Assembly: GCA_040269895.1 (NCBI GenBank)
Contig: CP158568.1
Location: 4,492,001-4,556,000 of the forward strand
DNA from: Ancalomicrobiaceae bacterium S20
GTDB lineage: Bacteria > Pseudomonadota > Alphaproteobacteria > Rhizobiales > Ancalomicrobiaceae
Length of the DNA stretch: 64,000 bases
Direction of reading: 5' to 3'
Position 1 is the stretch's first letter. Each line of letters starts with the position of its first letter. Below the pieces are notes generated by a model. That model worked only from the letters and a program-made list of their open reading frames with translations. It made no database searches and was not told the DNA's origin. This document shows positions 48,946 through 59,284 of this stretch, in pieces. The position numbers and the translations under genes are program-made.

Positions 48946-50445
48946 TCAGATCGTCTGGTTGTAGGCGCCGACTTCCGGGTTTTCGCGCAGCACCGCGTCG
49001 ACACCCTTGAACATCTCGTGCAGGCGCGCCTCGGAGACCGGGCTCTCGACCACGACGACGAGCTCCGGCTTGTTCGACGAGGCGCGGACGAGGCCCCAGG
49101 TGCCGTCGGCGGTGACGATGCGCACGCCGTTGACGGTGACGAGGTCGGTGATCGGCTGGCCGCCGACACTGCCGCCCTCGGCCTTGAGCTTCTCGAACCG
49201 GGCGACGACGCGCTTGACGACCTCGTACTTCACCTCGTCGGCGCAATGCGGCGACATGGTCGGCGAACCCCAGGTCTTCGGCAGCGCGTTCTTGAGGTCG
49301 GCCATCGACTTGTCCGGGTTGCGGTCGAGCATGTCGATGATCGCGATCGCCGAGACGAGGCCGTCGTCGTAGCCACGGCCGACGGGGGCGTTGAAGAAGT
49401 AGTGGCCGGACTTCTCGAAGCCGGCGACGGCGCCGAGCTGGTTGACGCGCCGCTTGATGTAGGAGTGGCCGGTCTTCCAGTAGTCGGCGTGGACGCCGTT
49501 GGCCTTCAGGACCGGGTCGGAGGCGAACAGGCCGGTCGACTTGACGTCGACGACGAAGGTCGCGTTCGGCACCAGCTTCGACAGGTCGCGGGCGAGCATG
49601 ACGCCGACCTTGTCGGCAAAGATCTCGTCGCCGGTGTTGTCGATCACGCCGCAGCGGTCGCCGTCGCCGTCGAAGCCGAGGCCGATGTCCGCGCCGGTCT
49701 CCAGGACCTTGTCGCGGATCGCATGCAGCATCTCGAGGTCTTCGGGGTTCGGATTGTAGCGCGGGAAGGTGTGGTCGAGCTCGACGTCGAGCGGCACGAC
49801 CTCGCAGCCGAGCGCCTCGATGACCTGGGGCGAGAAGGCGCCGGCCGTGCCGTTGCCGCAGGCGACCACGACCTTGAGCTTGCGCTTGATCTTCGGGCGG
49901 TTGGTGAGATCCGCCATGTAGCGCTCGGCGAAGCCGTTCTCGAACACGTAGGAGCCGCCGCCGATCAGGTCGAAATTCGCGCCGAGCACGATCTCCTTCA
50001 GCCGGCTCATCTCGTCCGGGCCGAAGGTCAGCGGGCGGTTGGCGCCCATCTTGACGCCGGTCCAGCCGTTCTCGTTGTGCGAGGCGGTGACCATCGCCAC
50101 GGCCGGCACGTCGAGGGCGAACTGGCCGAAATAGGCCATCGGCGTGACCGCGAGGCCGATGTCGTGCACGCGCACGCCGGCGGCCATCAGGCCGGAGACC
50201 AGCGCCATCTTGATCGAGGCCGAGTAGCCGCGGAAATCATGGCCGGTGACGATCTCGCGCTTGACGCCCATCTCGCCGAGCAGCGTGCCGAGGCCCATGC
50301 CGAGCGCCTGCACGCCCATCAGGTTGATTTCCTTGCCGAACAGCCAGCGCGCATCGTACTCGCGGAAGCCGGTCGCCTTGACCATCGGCTCCGACTCGTA
50401 GGCGTAGGTGTTCGGTACGAGCTGCGGCTTCGGCTTCGGGAACAT
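48946..50445 (-). CDS. Phosphomannomutase/phosphoglucomutase
   Basis: This alpha-D-phosphohexomutase of 499 residues moves the phosphate between C1 and C6 of mannose or glucose phosphate, feeding sugar-nucleotide and polysaccharide synthesis. The phosphoserine loop is MVTASHNENGWTGVKMG, the metal loop GFDGDGDRCG, the sugar loop region SGHYFFNAP, and the C-terminal phosphate site is in VRASSNKPELVVVVE. The length and MVKATGFREYDARWLFGKEI start match AlgC-like enzymes of Alphaproteobacteria. The ATG at 50445 follows AGGA with good spacing. Confidence 0.93.
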   Translation of the reverse strand: MFPKPKPQLVPNTYAYESEPMVKATGFREYDARWLFGKEINLMGVQALGMGLGTLLGEMGVKREIVTGHDFRGYSASIKMALVSGLMAAGVRVHDIGLAVTPMAYFGQFALDVPAVAMVTASHNENGWTGVKMGANRPLTFGPDEMSRLKEIVLGANFDLIGGGSYVFENGFAERYMADLTNRPKIKRKLKVVVACGNGTAGAFSPQVIEALGCEVVPLDVELDHTFPRYNPNPEDLEMLHAIRDKVLETGADIGLGFDGDGDRCGVIDNTGDEIFADKVGVMLARDLSKLVPNATFVVDVKSTGLFASDPVLKANGVHADYWKTGHSYIKRRVNQLGAVAGFEKSGHYFFNAPVGRGYDDGLVSAIAIIDMLDRNPDKSMADLKNALPKTWGSPTMSPHCADEVKYEVVKRVVARFEKLKAEGGSVGGQPITDLVTVNGVRIVTADGTWGLVRASSNKPELVVVVESPVSEARLHEMFKGVDAVLRENPEVGAYNQTI

Positions 50446-50584
50446 GGGAAATCCTGACCTTGGAAAGAGAAAGCGATTGAAGTCGTATCGGTGGGCGCCG
50501 CTCGCCGAGCGGCTTGGTGTCTGACCGGCCCCGTCACCGCGCCGACGAGGATTGCGGCCGAATGTCCCGTTTTGGGGGGCGCCG

Positions 50585-51748
50585 TCAAGGGGGGACGGCG
50601 TTCCGACGGGGCGGCGGCGCAAGATCGGACGGCACAGACGGCTCCCAGGCGCCATCGGGCGATAGATGCGCGTTCGGACCGGTCAGGAGCCATTGGTCGC
50701 CGGTGATTGCGGCACCGGCGTGGAGAATGCGCTTCGCGCCCTTGTCGTCGAGCCGTTCGGCGATCGTTATCTGACCCTCGCCGGCCGGCCGGAGCGCGAG
50801 ACGGCACGCGAAGGGCGAGACGGGCAAGGATGGCCGAGGCGGGCGGCCGAGCGCGCCCTCGGCCTCGCCGCGGCCGATCAGCGGCAACCCATCGATGAGC
50901 GGCAGGTGCCAGCGGTCGCGGCGCAGCGGGCGCGGTGCGGCCGGCTGGATTGCGAGGTCTTCGCTTCCGACCGGTTCGGCGATCGCGCCGCCTGCGGTCC
51001 AGACCGCGAGGGCTGCGACGAGCGTATCGAGGGCGCTCGCGCCGGGTGGCAGAGCGAGACGGTCGCCATCCGCGAGATCGAGGCCGGTGGCGAGCGCATG
51101 GCCGAGGGCGAGCACCCGGCGATGGGAGATCCGGACCGCGGCCGGTGCTTCGACCGGGCCACAGGGGACGACGAGCGCGGTGGTGTCGGGGCGGAGCGGT
51201 CGGCGATCGAGGCGTTCGAGCGGCGTCTCGGAGAAGCCCGCGAGCGCCTCGTCGATGCGCATGTAGGCGAGGTGCGGCGTGCCGTCGACCCAGACCTGCG
51301 CCGGCGATCGGAGATGAGGCACGGCGGCCTCGAACCCGTCGAGCCAGGCGGGCGCGAGCAGCACATGCGGTGCGGCGAGCGCGGTCAGCCAGCGGCCGAG
51401 CGCGTCCGGCGTTGCGGTTTCCGGCACCGGCGCGGCCGCGGCGCCGGCCATGGCGAGGCCGAGGAGCGCGGCGGTTCTCTGCGGACCGGCCGGCATGACG
51501 ACGGCCACGCGCGCGCCGCGCCGACCCTGGTCGGCGGCCGCGCCGGCGACGATGGCGAAGCGGGCATAGCGATGGGCGAGCCCGGCGATGTCGGCGAGCG
51601 TCCAGACCGGCGCATGAGCCTCGGCGTCGCCCACGATCCAGGCCGGCGCTTCCGGTCGCTCGGCCGCAAGCGCCTCGATCTCCTCGCGCAACGTGCGCGT
51701 CCGATCGGCGAGGACCGGCCGGATCGCCGCTGCCATCCGGCGGCGCAT
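50585..51748 (-). CDS. Degenerate AMP-binding (adenylate-forming) domain protein
   Basis: The 387-residue protein resembles only the large N-terminal part of acyl-CoA synthetases: VWTLADIAGLAHRYARFAIV, RVAVVMPAGPQRTAALLGLA and a SHRRVLALGHALATGLDLAD segment. At residues 192-205 the ATP-binding P-loop that is normally SGTTGxPKG reads LVVPCGPVEAPAAV, without the usual Ser/Thr-Gly and Lys. The C-terminal catalytic-Lys domain is absent. It therefore looks like a catalytically dead relative, or a gene in decay. The start is uncertain, since the frame stays open upstream. It is divergent from tusA. High G+C and long antisense frames here call for caution. Confidence 0.55.
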   Translation of the reverse strand: MRRRMAAAIRPVLADRTRTLREEIEALAAERPEAPAWIVGDAEAHAPVWTLADIAGLAHRYARFAIVAGAAADQGRRGARVAVVMPAGPQRTAALLGLAMAGAAAAPVPETATPDALGRWLTALAAPHVLLAPAWLDGFEAAVPHLRSPAQVWVDGTPHLAYMRIDEALAGFSETPLERLDRRPLRPDTTALVVPCGPVEAPAAVRISHRRVLALGHALATGLDLADGDRLALPPGASALDTLVAALAVWTAGGAIAEPVGSEDLAIQPAAPRPLRRDRWHLPLIDGLPLIGRGEAEGALGRPPRPSLPVSPFACRLALRPAGEGQITIAERLDDKGAKRILHAGAAITGDQWLLTGPNAHLSPDGAWEPSVPSDLAPPPRRNAVPP

Positions 51749-51937
51749 CCGGAACGCGCGCCATTCGCGCGCGAGCCGGGTCGGGAGGGATGAGCCAGTG
51801 GACGGACCGGCGCGTGGCAGGCTGATCGGTGGCAGGGGCGATCCTCTGCGGAAGGGTCCTTACGGCCGGATCGGCCGGGCGGCTTGCCGATCTCGGGGAT
51901 AGCTGGCAGGGGAGGGGCCGACAAGAGGCCGCCGACC

Positions 51938-52222
51938 ATGCAAGACGCGACGAACGACGCTCCGCCGCCCCGCGAACTCGACCTGCGCGGGCTGAAATGC
52001 CCGTTGCCGGTGCTGCGCGCCCGCAAGGCCTTGGCCGGGATGCTGCCGGGCGAGCGGCTGGTGGTCGAGGCGACCGATCCGATGGCGGCGATCGACATCC
52101 CGCACATGTGCCACGAGGACGGCCACGAACTGCTGTCGCAGACACGCGCGGAGCGCGTGCTGCGCTTCGAGATCGCGGCCGGTCCGGCGCGAGACCCAGA
52201 GGGCGCCGCCTCGGCCGATTGA
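51938..52222 (+). CDS. TusA-family sulfurtransferase
   Basis: This 94-residue protein has the SirA/TusA fold and the motif LDLRGLKCPLPVLRARKAL; the CPxP Cys is residue 21. TusA-like proteins pass persulfide sulfur for tRNA thiolation or other sulfur transfer. Here the family member is a stand-alone type with a short acidic C-tail. The ATG at 51938 was chosen by family alignment; AGAGG stands about ten bases upstream, and an earlier ATG at 51884 adds no conserved sequence. The convergent cobW gene ends eight bases away. Confidence 0.9.
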   Translation: MQDATNDAPPPRELDLRGLKCPLPVLRARKALAGMLPGERLVVEATDPMAAIDIPHMCHEDGHELLSQTRAERVLRFEIAAGPARDPEGAASAD

Positions 52223-52230
52223 GGCGGGTC

Positions 52231-53487
52231 TCAGCCGAACGTGCCGGAGAAACCCGAGATCCGCAGCGGATTGTCGACCATCGCGGCGGTATCCGGCGTG
52301 TCGGGCGCCAGCGCGCCGACGAAGGCGTCGAACATGCGCTTCACGAAGCCCTCGTCGAGATCCTTGGTGATGAAGACCAGCCGCGTGCGGTGGTCCTCGT
52401 CCGGCCAGCCGGCGAGCTGCGCCGGCGGATGCATCACATGCTGGACCAGATGCAGCACCAGCGGCCGCTCGGGATCTTCCAGGAGCTTCACCACGCCCTT
52501 CATGCGCAGGAGCTTCGGGCCGTGCGCGGAGCGGAGCAGGTCGAGGAACAGGTCCAGCGCTCCGGTCGCCACCGGTTGATCCGTGGTCAGGCAGAAGGCG
52601 CGGATGCGCTGATCGTGCCGGTTCGGATCGTGGTGGTGATGGTCGTGATCGTGGTCATGATCATGATGGTCGTGGTCGTGATGGTGGTCATGGTCATGAT
52701 CGTCGTGCACATGCGTGCCGGCGAGATGACCGCCGCCGGAGAGACGCGCCTCCAGCCGCCGGCGCTCGCTCTCGCGGTCACGATAGGCTTCTTCCGCCAG
52801 CCAGCGCTTGACGTCGGCCGACTTGGCGTCGGCGTTCCAGAGACCGGCCTCGATCAGCGCGGTCGCGGTTGCCTCGCCCCTGGCGGCGTCGAGGATCGGC
52901 GCGGCCGGATTGAGGATCTTCAGCCGGGTGGCGAGCACGACGAGCCTGGCCCGGTCGGTGTCGGGGACGAGATCGGTCTTGGTCAGCACGATGCGGTCGG
53001 CGACCGCGGCCTGCTTGACCGCCTCCTCCTGCGCGTCGAGCGTCGCCATGCCGTTGACGGCGTCGACCAGCGTGACGACGCCGTCGAGCCGGTAGCGCTG
53101 CAGCAGGTAGGGGTGGCGCATGATCGTGTGCAGGATCGGCGCGGGATCGGCGAGGCCGGTCGTCTCGATCACCACGCGGTTCAGGGCGTCGATCCGGCCG
53201 TTGTCCCGCGCGCGCAGGAGATCCTCGAGTGTGCGCACAAGGTCGCCGCGGATCGTGCAGCACAGGCAGCCGGAGGAGAGCTCGACGATACCGTCGTCGG
53301 CCTTTTCGACCAGCACGTGGTCGACGCCGACCTCGCCGAACTCGTTGATGATCACGGCGGTGCCGGCGAGCGCCGGATCCTTGAGCAGCCGGTTCAACAG
53401 CGTGGTCTTGCCGGCGCCGAGGAAGCCGGTGAGGACGGTCAGCGGGATCGGCGCGGGCGGTATCGTGGGCGGGGCGCGGTCGGACAC
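52231..53487 (-). CDS. CobW/COG0523 GTP-binding metallochaperone, His-rich
   Basis: This P-loop GTPase of 418 residues has Walker A GAGKT at residues 24-28, the metal motif GCLCCT at 73-78, ETTGLADP at the switch and TKTD at 169-172. Between the GTPase and the CobW C-terminal domain lies a loop of about 38 residues (254-291) made almost only of His and Asp (HVHDDHDHDHHH and onward). The C-domain holds RTRLVFITKDLDEG. COG0523 proteins deliver zinc, cobalt or iron to target enzymes. The His-rich loop suggests nickel or zinc binding, which is notable given the urease genes 2 kb away. No Zur box was seen upstream. Confidence 0.93.
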   Translation of the reverse strand: MSDRAPPTIPPAPIPLTVLTGFLGAGKTTLLNRLLKDPALAGTAVIINEFGEVGVDHVLVEKADDGIVELSSGCLCCTIRGDLVRTLEDLLRARDNGRIDALNRVVIETTGLADPAPILHTIMRHPYLLQRYRLDGVVTLVDAVNGMATLDAQEEAVKQAAVADRIVLTKTDLVPDTDRARLVVLATRLKILNPAAPILDAARGEATATALIEAGLWNADAKSADVKRWLAEEAYRDRESERRRLEARLSGGGHLAGTHVHDDHDHDHHHDHDHHDHDHDHDHHHHDPNRHDQRIRAFCLTTDQPVATGALDLFLDLLRSAHGPKLLRMKGVVKLLEDPERPLVLHLVQHVMHPPAQLAGWPDEDHRTRLVFITKDLDEGFVKRMFDAFVGALAPDTPDTAAMVDNPLRISGFSGTFG

Positions 53488-53605
53488 GGGTGGTTCTCCG
53501 GAATTGGGCCGTGCCCCATGACGGCCGGTGAGGACGGCATCGCAGCCGTCGGATGGTTCGCTGCCGCCGAGCGCCGGCTTTTCGGCGTCGCTCGGGTGTC
53601 GGCCC

Positions 53606-53633
53606 AGTCGCTGGCGCTCAGTCGCTGGCGCTC
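53606..53633. repeat. 14-bp tandem duplication at the carboxypeptidase stop
   Basis: AGTCGCTGGCGCTC occurs twice in direct tandem (53606-53619, 53620-53633). The second copy abuts the stop codon of the D,D-carboxypeptidase gene, so gain or loss of a copy would not change the protein. Confidence 0.7.
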
Positions 53634-55356
53634 AGCCGTCGGTGTTCTTGCGCTGCCGCTTGTGCGGCGTGGCGAGCGACTTGGCCGGGGCCGCGGCGAG
53701 ATCGGACGGCTTCGGCCGCGGGATCGGCAGGCCCTCGGCGATCGGCTGTGCGGCCTGTGTCGGCGTGGCCGCGGCGGGGGCGCCGCCGAGCTCGGTGATC
53801 CGCAGCGGCCGGCCGTCCGAGGGCGGCAGGCTCGCCGCGACGCCGGCGCTCGAATTGTTGTTCACGACCGGGATGCTGGCGCCCTCCGGGGTCGACTGGA
53901 ACAGCGAGAAGGCGCGCGCGGCGACGCTGCCGCGACCGGGATCGATCTCGGGAGTCTCGCCGGGCCGGATCGCGCCGGCGGCCGGCGCGGCTTCGGTGGC
54001 GGCGGCGACGGAGTTGCGCGGCTGGGCCTGGCCGGAAAGTGCCTGGCCCGGAAGGCCGGGCACCGGCGCGGTCGGCGCCATGGCGAGCGCGGTGGTCGGC
54101 TGGTTCGGCAACGGGTCCGCGCCGCCGGTCCAGACCTGAACGACCGGGCCGATATTGAACGGGGCGGTCAGGTAGGACACGCGCGTCGGCGTCGTGCGCC
54201 CGGCCTGGCCGGGACGGACGATGTCGCCCTGCTTGGCGCCGGCGCGGGCCTCGACGCGCAGCACGGGATCCTCGCCGATATCCTCGACGTCCGGCGTCTT
54301 CTTGCGCTTCTTGCCGCAGATCTCTTCCTTGATGTCCTTGACCGGCTGGCCGGCCTCGGGGCCGCGCGGCATCCGATCGATGGTCTCGCCGTCGGCCAGA
54401 CCGCCGAAGAGCCCGCCGCCGGTCGGCTTGTCGAAGGCCTGCGTGAAGAGCTGCGCGGCGAGTTCCGCGCGCGCTCTCGCCGAGGGCGAGCCGAGCACCA
54501 CGCCGACCAGCTTGCGGTCGCCGCGCGTGACGGTGGCAACGACGTTGAAGCCCGACGAGCAGATGAAGCCGGTCTTCATGCCGTCCGTGCCGGGGAAGCG
54601 GTCGAGCAGGTGATTGTGGTTCTTGATGATCTCGTTGCCGATCTGGATGCCGGGGATGCGGTAGAGATCGGTGCGCTCGGGGAAGTCGCGCAACAGCGCG
54701 CGGGCGAGCACGCCGAGGTCGCGCGCGGTGGTCCACTGGTTCGGGTCCGGCAGGCCGTTCGGGTTGTTCCAACGCGTCGCCGACATGCCGAGCCGGCGCG
54801 CGGTGGCGTTCATCTCGGCGACGAAAGCCTCCTTGGAGCCGGAGACCGATTCACCGAGCGCCCAGGCCATGTCGTTCGCCGACTTGACCATGATCATCTT
54901 GAGCGCGTTCTCGATCGTCACCACCGTGCCGACCGGAAAGCCCATCTTGCTCGGCGGCAGCTTGGCGGCCACCGCCGACATCACCACCGGCGAGGTCGGC
55001 CGGATCCGGCCCGCGCGCATCGCCTGCAGCGTGACGTAGGTCGTCATCAGCTTGGTGATCGAGGCCGGATACCAGGCCTGATCGGCATTGTGCTTCGACA
55101 GCACCTCGCCGGAGCGGACGTCGAAGATCAGGTAGGCACCCGCGCCCGGGGCCGCGCCGGCCGGCGCGCTCGCGAGCGGCAGCAGGGTGGCCAACGCCGC
55201 CAGCGTCATCGTTGCGCGGCGCGCGAACCGGAGTGCCGTACGGCCGATCGGCGACGTGGGCGCAGGGTCCGGGAGGTTGGCCGGACGGGCGACAGAGAGG
55301 CGGGTGGCAGAGAGGCGGGCGGCAGTGGACCGGGCGCGCTGCGACGGCTTGATCAC
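53632..55356 (-). CDS. D-alanyl-D-alanine carboxypeptidase (S11) with long C-tail
   Basis: This periplasmic penicillin-binding protein trims pentapeptides in peptidoglycan. The 574-residue product has SxxK at 99-102 (SITK), SxN at 159-161 (SAN) and KTG at 261-263, all intact. A hydrophobic segment, MTLAALATLLPLASAPAGAA, is the export signal and lies unusually far in (residues 50-69) if the GTG at 55356 is right; the ATG at 55209 would remove the Arg-rich lead. After the catalytic domain comes a ~250-residue tail rich in Pro, Ala and Gly, including DIVRPGQAGRTTPTRVSYLT. Its role is unknown. Confidence 0.9.
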   Translation of the reverse strand: MIKPSQRARSTAARLSATRLSVARPANLPDPAPTSPIGRTALRFARRATMTLAALATLLPLASAPAGAAPGAGAYLIFDVRSGEVLSKHNADQAWYPASITKLMTTYVTLQAMRAGRIRPTSPVVMSAVAAKLPPSKMGFPVGTVVTIENALKMIMVKSANDMAWALGESVSGSKEAFVAEMNATARRLGMSATRWNNPNGLPDPNQWTTARDLGVLARALLRDFPERTDLYRIPGIQIGNEIIKNHNHLLDRFPGTDGMKTGFICSSGFNVVATVTRGDRKLVGVVLGSPSARARAELAAQLFTQAFDKPTGGGLFGGLADGETIDRMPRGPEAGQPVKDIKEEICGKKRKKTPDVEDIGEDPVLRVEARAGAKQGDIVRPGQAGRTTPTRVSYLTAPFNIGPVVQVWTGGADPLPNQPTTALAMAPTAPVPGLPGQALSGQAQPRNSVAAATEAAPAAGAIRPGETPEIDPGRGSVAARAFSLFQSTPEGASIPVVNNNSSAGVAASLPPSDGRPLRITELGGAPAAATPTQAAQPIAEGLPIPRPKPSDLAAAPAKSLATPHKRQRKNTDG

Positions 55357-55705
55357 GATCTCGATGTCTCCCGCAGGTGCCGCGGATGGCCCGGTGGTGT
55401 CCGAGCCTCTTCAGATAACCGATTTGCCCGGTTTCGTCCAAGTGGCGGCACGATCGGCGCAAGCCCTGGTCTGCGCAACGACGGCTCCGGCCACGCCGGC
55501 ATCGCTGCTCAGAAAATGGGCATTCGCCCTCTCGTCAGAACGGAGAGCGGCGGCGAAGATCACCATGAAACGGTCGACATTGCGGCGAACCGATTTGGCC
55601 CCCGTCTTGCTCCGTACTGATCCGGGGATAACGGGCCGTGTCGGCGGCCGCCGATCGCGCCGCGTGGATGCGGTCGAGCGGAGCCGGGCAGTATCAGGGG
55701 CGAGG
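55357..55705. other. Gene-free divergent region between the carboxypeptidase gene and ureD
   Basis: The 349-base region must hold the promoters for both genes. A candidate for the minus strand is listed at 55413-55441. For ureD no convincing promoter or NtrC/NAC site was found. No RNA gene was recognised. Confidence 0.45.
55413..55441 (-). promoter_or_regulatory. Promoter candidate for the D,D-carboxypeptidase gene
   Basis: TTGGAC (55441-55436) and TTATCT (55418-55413) on the minus strand are 17 bases apart. The -10 match is weak. Confidence 0.35.
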
Positions 55706-56608
55706 ATGGATCTGGGCATCGCAGACGTCGGGAGCGCGAAGGTCGGGAGCGCGAGCGTGGGCGTAGGGGGCGTGGGCCGGGCCGGCTTCGGGTGCGCCAC
55801 GCGGCTCGAACGCGCACGCGGCACCGCCGAGGTCGCCTTCGCGGTCCGCGACGGCGCGACCCGCGCGCGCCGTCTCTATCAGGAGGGGCAGGCCAAGATC
55901 CGCATGCCGCGCACCCATGAGACCTCGCCGACCGCCGTCTTTCTGAATACGGCCGGCGGCATCGCCGGTGGCGACGCGCTCGCCTTCTCGGCGATCTGGG
56001 ACGACGGCGCGGCGGCCACAGTCACTTCGCAGGCGGCCGAACGGGTCTATCGCGCGACCGGAGCGGCCGAGACCGGCCGGATCGACAATCGTATCGTCGT
56101 CGGTGCCGGCGCCTCGGCCGAATGGCTGCCGCAGGAGACGATCCTGTTCGACGGCGCGCGGCTCGACCGGCGTCTCTCCGTCGACATGGCCGCCGACGCG
56201 CGGCTCCTGATGGTGGAGACGGTGTTCCTCGGCCGCGCCGCGATGGGCGAGCGGGTCGAGCGCTGCTTTCTCGCCGACCGGTTCGAGATCCGCCGCGCCG
56301 GCCGGCTCGTCTATGCCGACGTGCTCCGGCTCGACGGCGATGCGGCCGCGATCCTCGCCGGCCCCGCGACCGGCGGCGGCGCGATCGCGACCTCGACAGT
56401 GCTCCTGATCGCGCCGGATGCCGAGAGCCGCCTCGACGCGTGCCGCGAAATCGTCGAGAGTTTCGAAACGGAAGCCGGCGTCAGCGCCTGGGGCGGCCTG
56501 CTCGCCGTCCGCCTCGTGTCGGCTTCCGCCCGGACGCTCCGGGCCGAGCTCGCGACGCTGCTCGAAGCTCTGCGCGGCCGGCCGCTGCCGCGACCCTGGT
56601 TCTGTTGA
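55706..56608 (+). CDS. ureD: Urease accessory protein UreD
   Basis: UreD is a scaffold for assembly of the nickel centre of urease. The 300-residue product has the family core GTAEVAFAVRDGATRARRLY, IRMPRTHETSPTAVFLNTAG with GIAGGD, TVTSQAAERVYRA and WLPQETILFDGARLDRRLSV. The ATG at 55706, behind AGGGGCGAGG, gives an N-terminus with a Gly/Val/Ala repeat (GSAKVGSASVGVGGVG) before the conserved part, so a later start near residue 20 is also possible. It heads ureDABC. ureE, ureF and ureG are not found up to the window end. Confidence 0.92.
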   Translation: MDLGIADVGSAKVGSASVGVGGVGRAGFGCATRLERARGTAEVAFAVRDGATRARRLYQEGQAKIRMPRTHETSPTAVFLNTAGGIAGGDALAFSAIWDDGAAATVTSQAAERVYRATGAAETGRIDNRIVVGAGASAEWLPQETILFDGARLDRRLSVDMAADARLLMVETVFLGRAAMGERVERCFLADRFEIRRAGRLVYADVLRLDGDAAAILAGPATGGGAIATSTVLLIAPDAESRLDACREIVESFETEAGVSAWGGLLAVRLVSASARTLRAELATLLEALRGRPLPRPWFC

Positions 56609-56678
56609 CGATCCCGCCGCCCGGTTCCGACCGCCACTCCCTCCGCTTCCCCGATAGACGAAAGTTCCGAGAGATCCG

Positions 56679-56981
56679 ATGAACCTGACGCCCCGAGAGA
56701 AGGACAAGCTGCTCATCGCCATGGCCGCGATCGTCGCGCGCAAGCGGCTCGAGCGCGGCGTGAAGCTCAACCACCCGGAAGCGATCGCGCTGATCTCCGA
56801 CTTCGTCATGGAAGGCGCGCGCGACGGCCGCTCGGTCGCCGAGCTGATGGAGGCCGGTGCCCATGTCGTGACCCGCGATCAGGTGATGCCGGGCATCGCC
56901 GAGATGATCCACGATGTCCAGGTCGAGGCGACCTTTCCGGACGGCGTGAAACTCGTCACCGTCCATGAGCCGATCCGCTGA
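56679..56981 (+). CDS. ureA: Urease subunit gamma
   Basis: This 100-residue small structural subunit of urease starts [20 protein letters not shown] and contains [20 protein letters not shown] and the end [14 protein letters not shown]. It packs with UreB and UreC in the apoenzyme. GAGAGATCC stands before the ATG. It lies 70 bases after ureD and 22 bases before ureB. Confidence 0.97.
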   Translation: MNLTPREKDKLLIAMAAIVARKRLERGVKLNHPEAIALISDFVMEGARDGRSVAELMEAGAHVVTRDQVMPGIAEMIHDVQVEATFPDGVKLVTVHEPIR

Positions 56982-57003
56982 ACGAAGCTTCGGAGCCCTT
57001 CCC

Positions 57004-57309
57004 ATGATCCCTGGTGAAATCATTCCGGCCGAAGGCGAGATCGAGCTCAACGCCGGCCTGCCGACCGTCACGCTCGATGTCGCCAACACCGGCGACCGGC
57101 CGATCCAGGTCGGCTCGCACTACCATTTCTTCGAGACCAACCCGGGCCTGTCGTTCGACCGTGCCCAGGCCCGCGGCATGCGGCTCGACATCCCGGCCGG
57201 CACGGCGGTGCGCTTCGAGCCCGGTCAGACCCGCAGCGTCACGCTGGTGCCGTTCGGCGGCAAGCGCGAGGTCTACGGGTTCCGGCAGGCGGTGATGGGG
57301 AAACTGTGA
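57004..57309 (+). CDS. ureB: Urease subunit beta
   Basis: This 101-residue subunit starts [18 protein letters not shown]. It includes [20 protein letters not shown] and [20 protein letters not shown]. The ATG at 57004 follows GGAG with eight-base spacing; an earlier ATG at 56965 overlaps ureA and adds no conserved sequence. The genes for beta and gamma are separate, unlike the fused form in some bacteria. Confidence 0.97.
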   Translation: MIPGEIIPAEGEIELNAGLPTVTLDVANTGDRPIQVGSHYHFFETNPGLSFDRAQARGMRLDIPAGTAVRFEPGQTRSVTLVPFGGKREVYGFRQAVMGKL

Positions 57310-57366
57310 TCCGCCGCCGTTTGGTTTCCTGCTTCATTTCCATCTTCTTCCGGGGCTAGCCTCACC

Positions 57367-59079
<1,713 letters not shown>

Positions 59080-59096
59080 TCGCGGAGGTAGATCGA

Positions 59097-59118
59097 CGAC
59101 GGCGCGGCGGCGCCGTCG
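59097..59118 (+). terminator. GC hairpin after ureC
   Basis: CGACGGCGC (59097-59105) pairs with GCGCCGTCG (59110-59118) around GGCG, 17 bases past the ureC stop. No U-tract follows, so termination is uncertain. Confidence 0.4.
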
Positions 59119-59284
59119 GGGCTTCCTGGCCGGCGACGGCGCGAGCTGCACGGTCGTCGCAGAGCAGGTCCCGCCGGCTCGGATGGCTCCGGGCGGCATC
59201 GACGATTCCGGACCCGCACCGGCTTCTCTATAACGGGCGCTCCGCTGCCGGCCGTTCCGGCGGCGCGTCACCGCCGGTTCGCCC

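Noticed and set aside
51829-55620. Open frame of 1263 codons on the plus strand opposite cobW and the carboxypeptidase gene
   Set aside because: It covers the reverse of two conserved genes. Its Arg/Gly/Asp/Val-rich content and the DH-codon mirror (VMVVIVVM) come from the His-rich loop read backwards.
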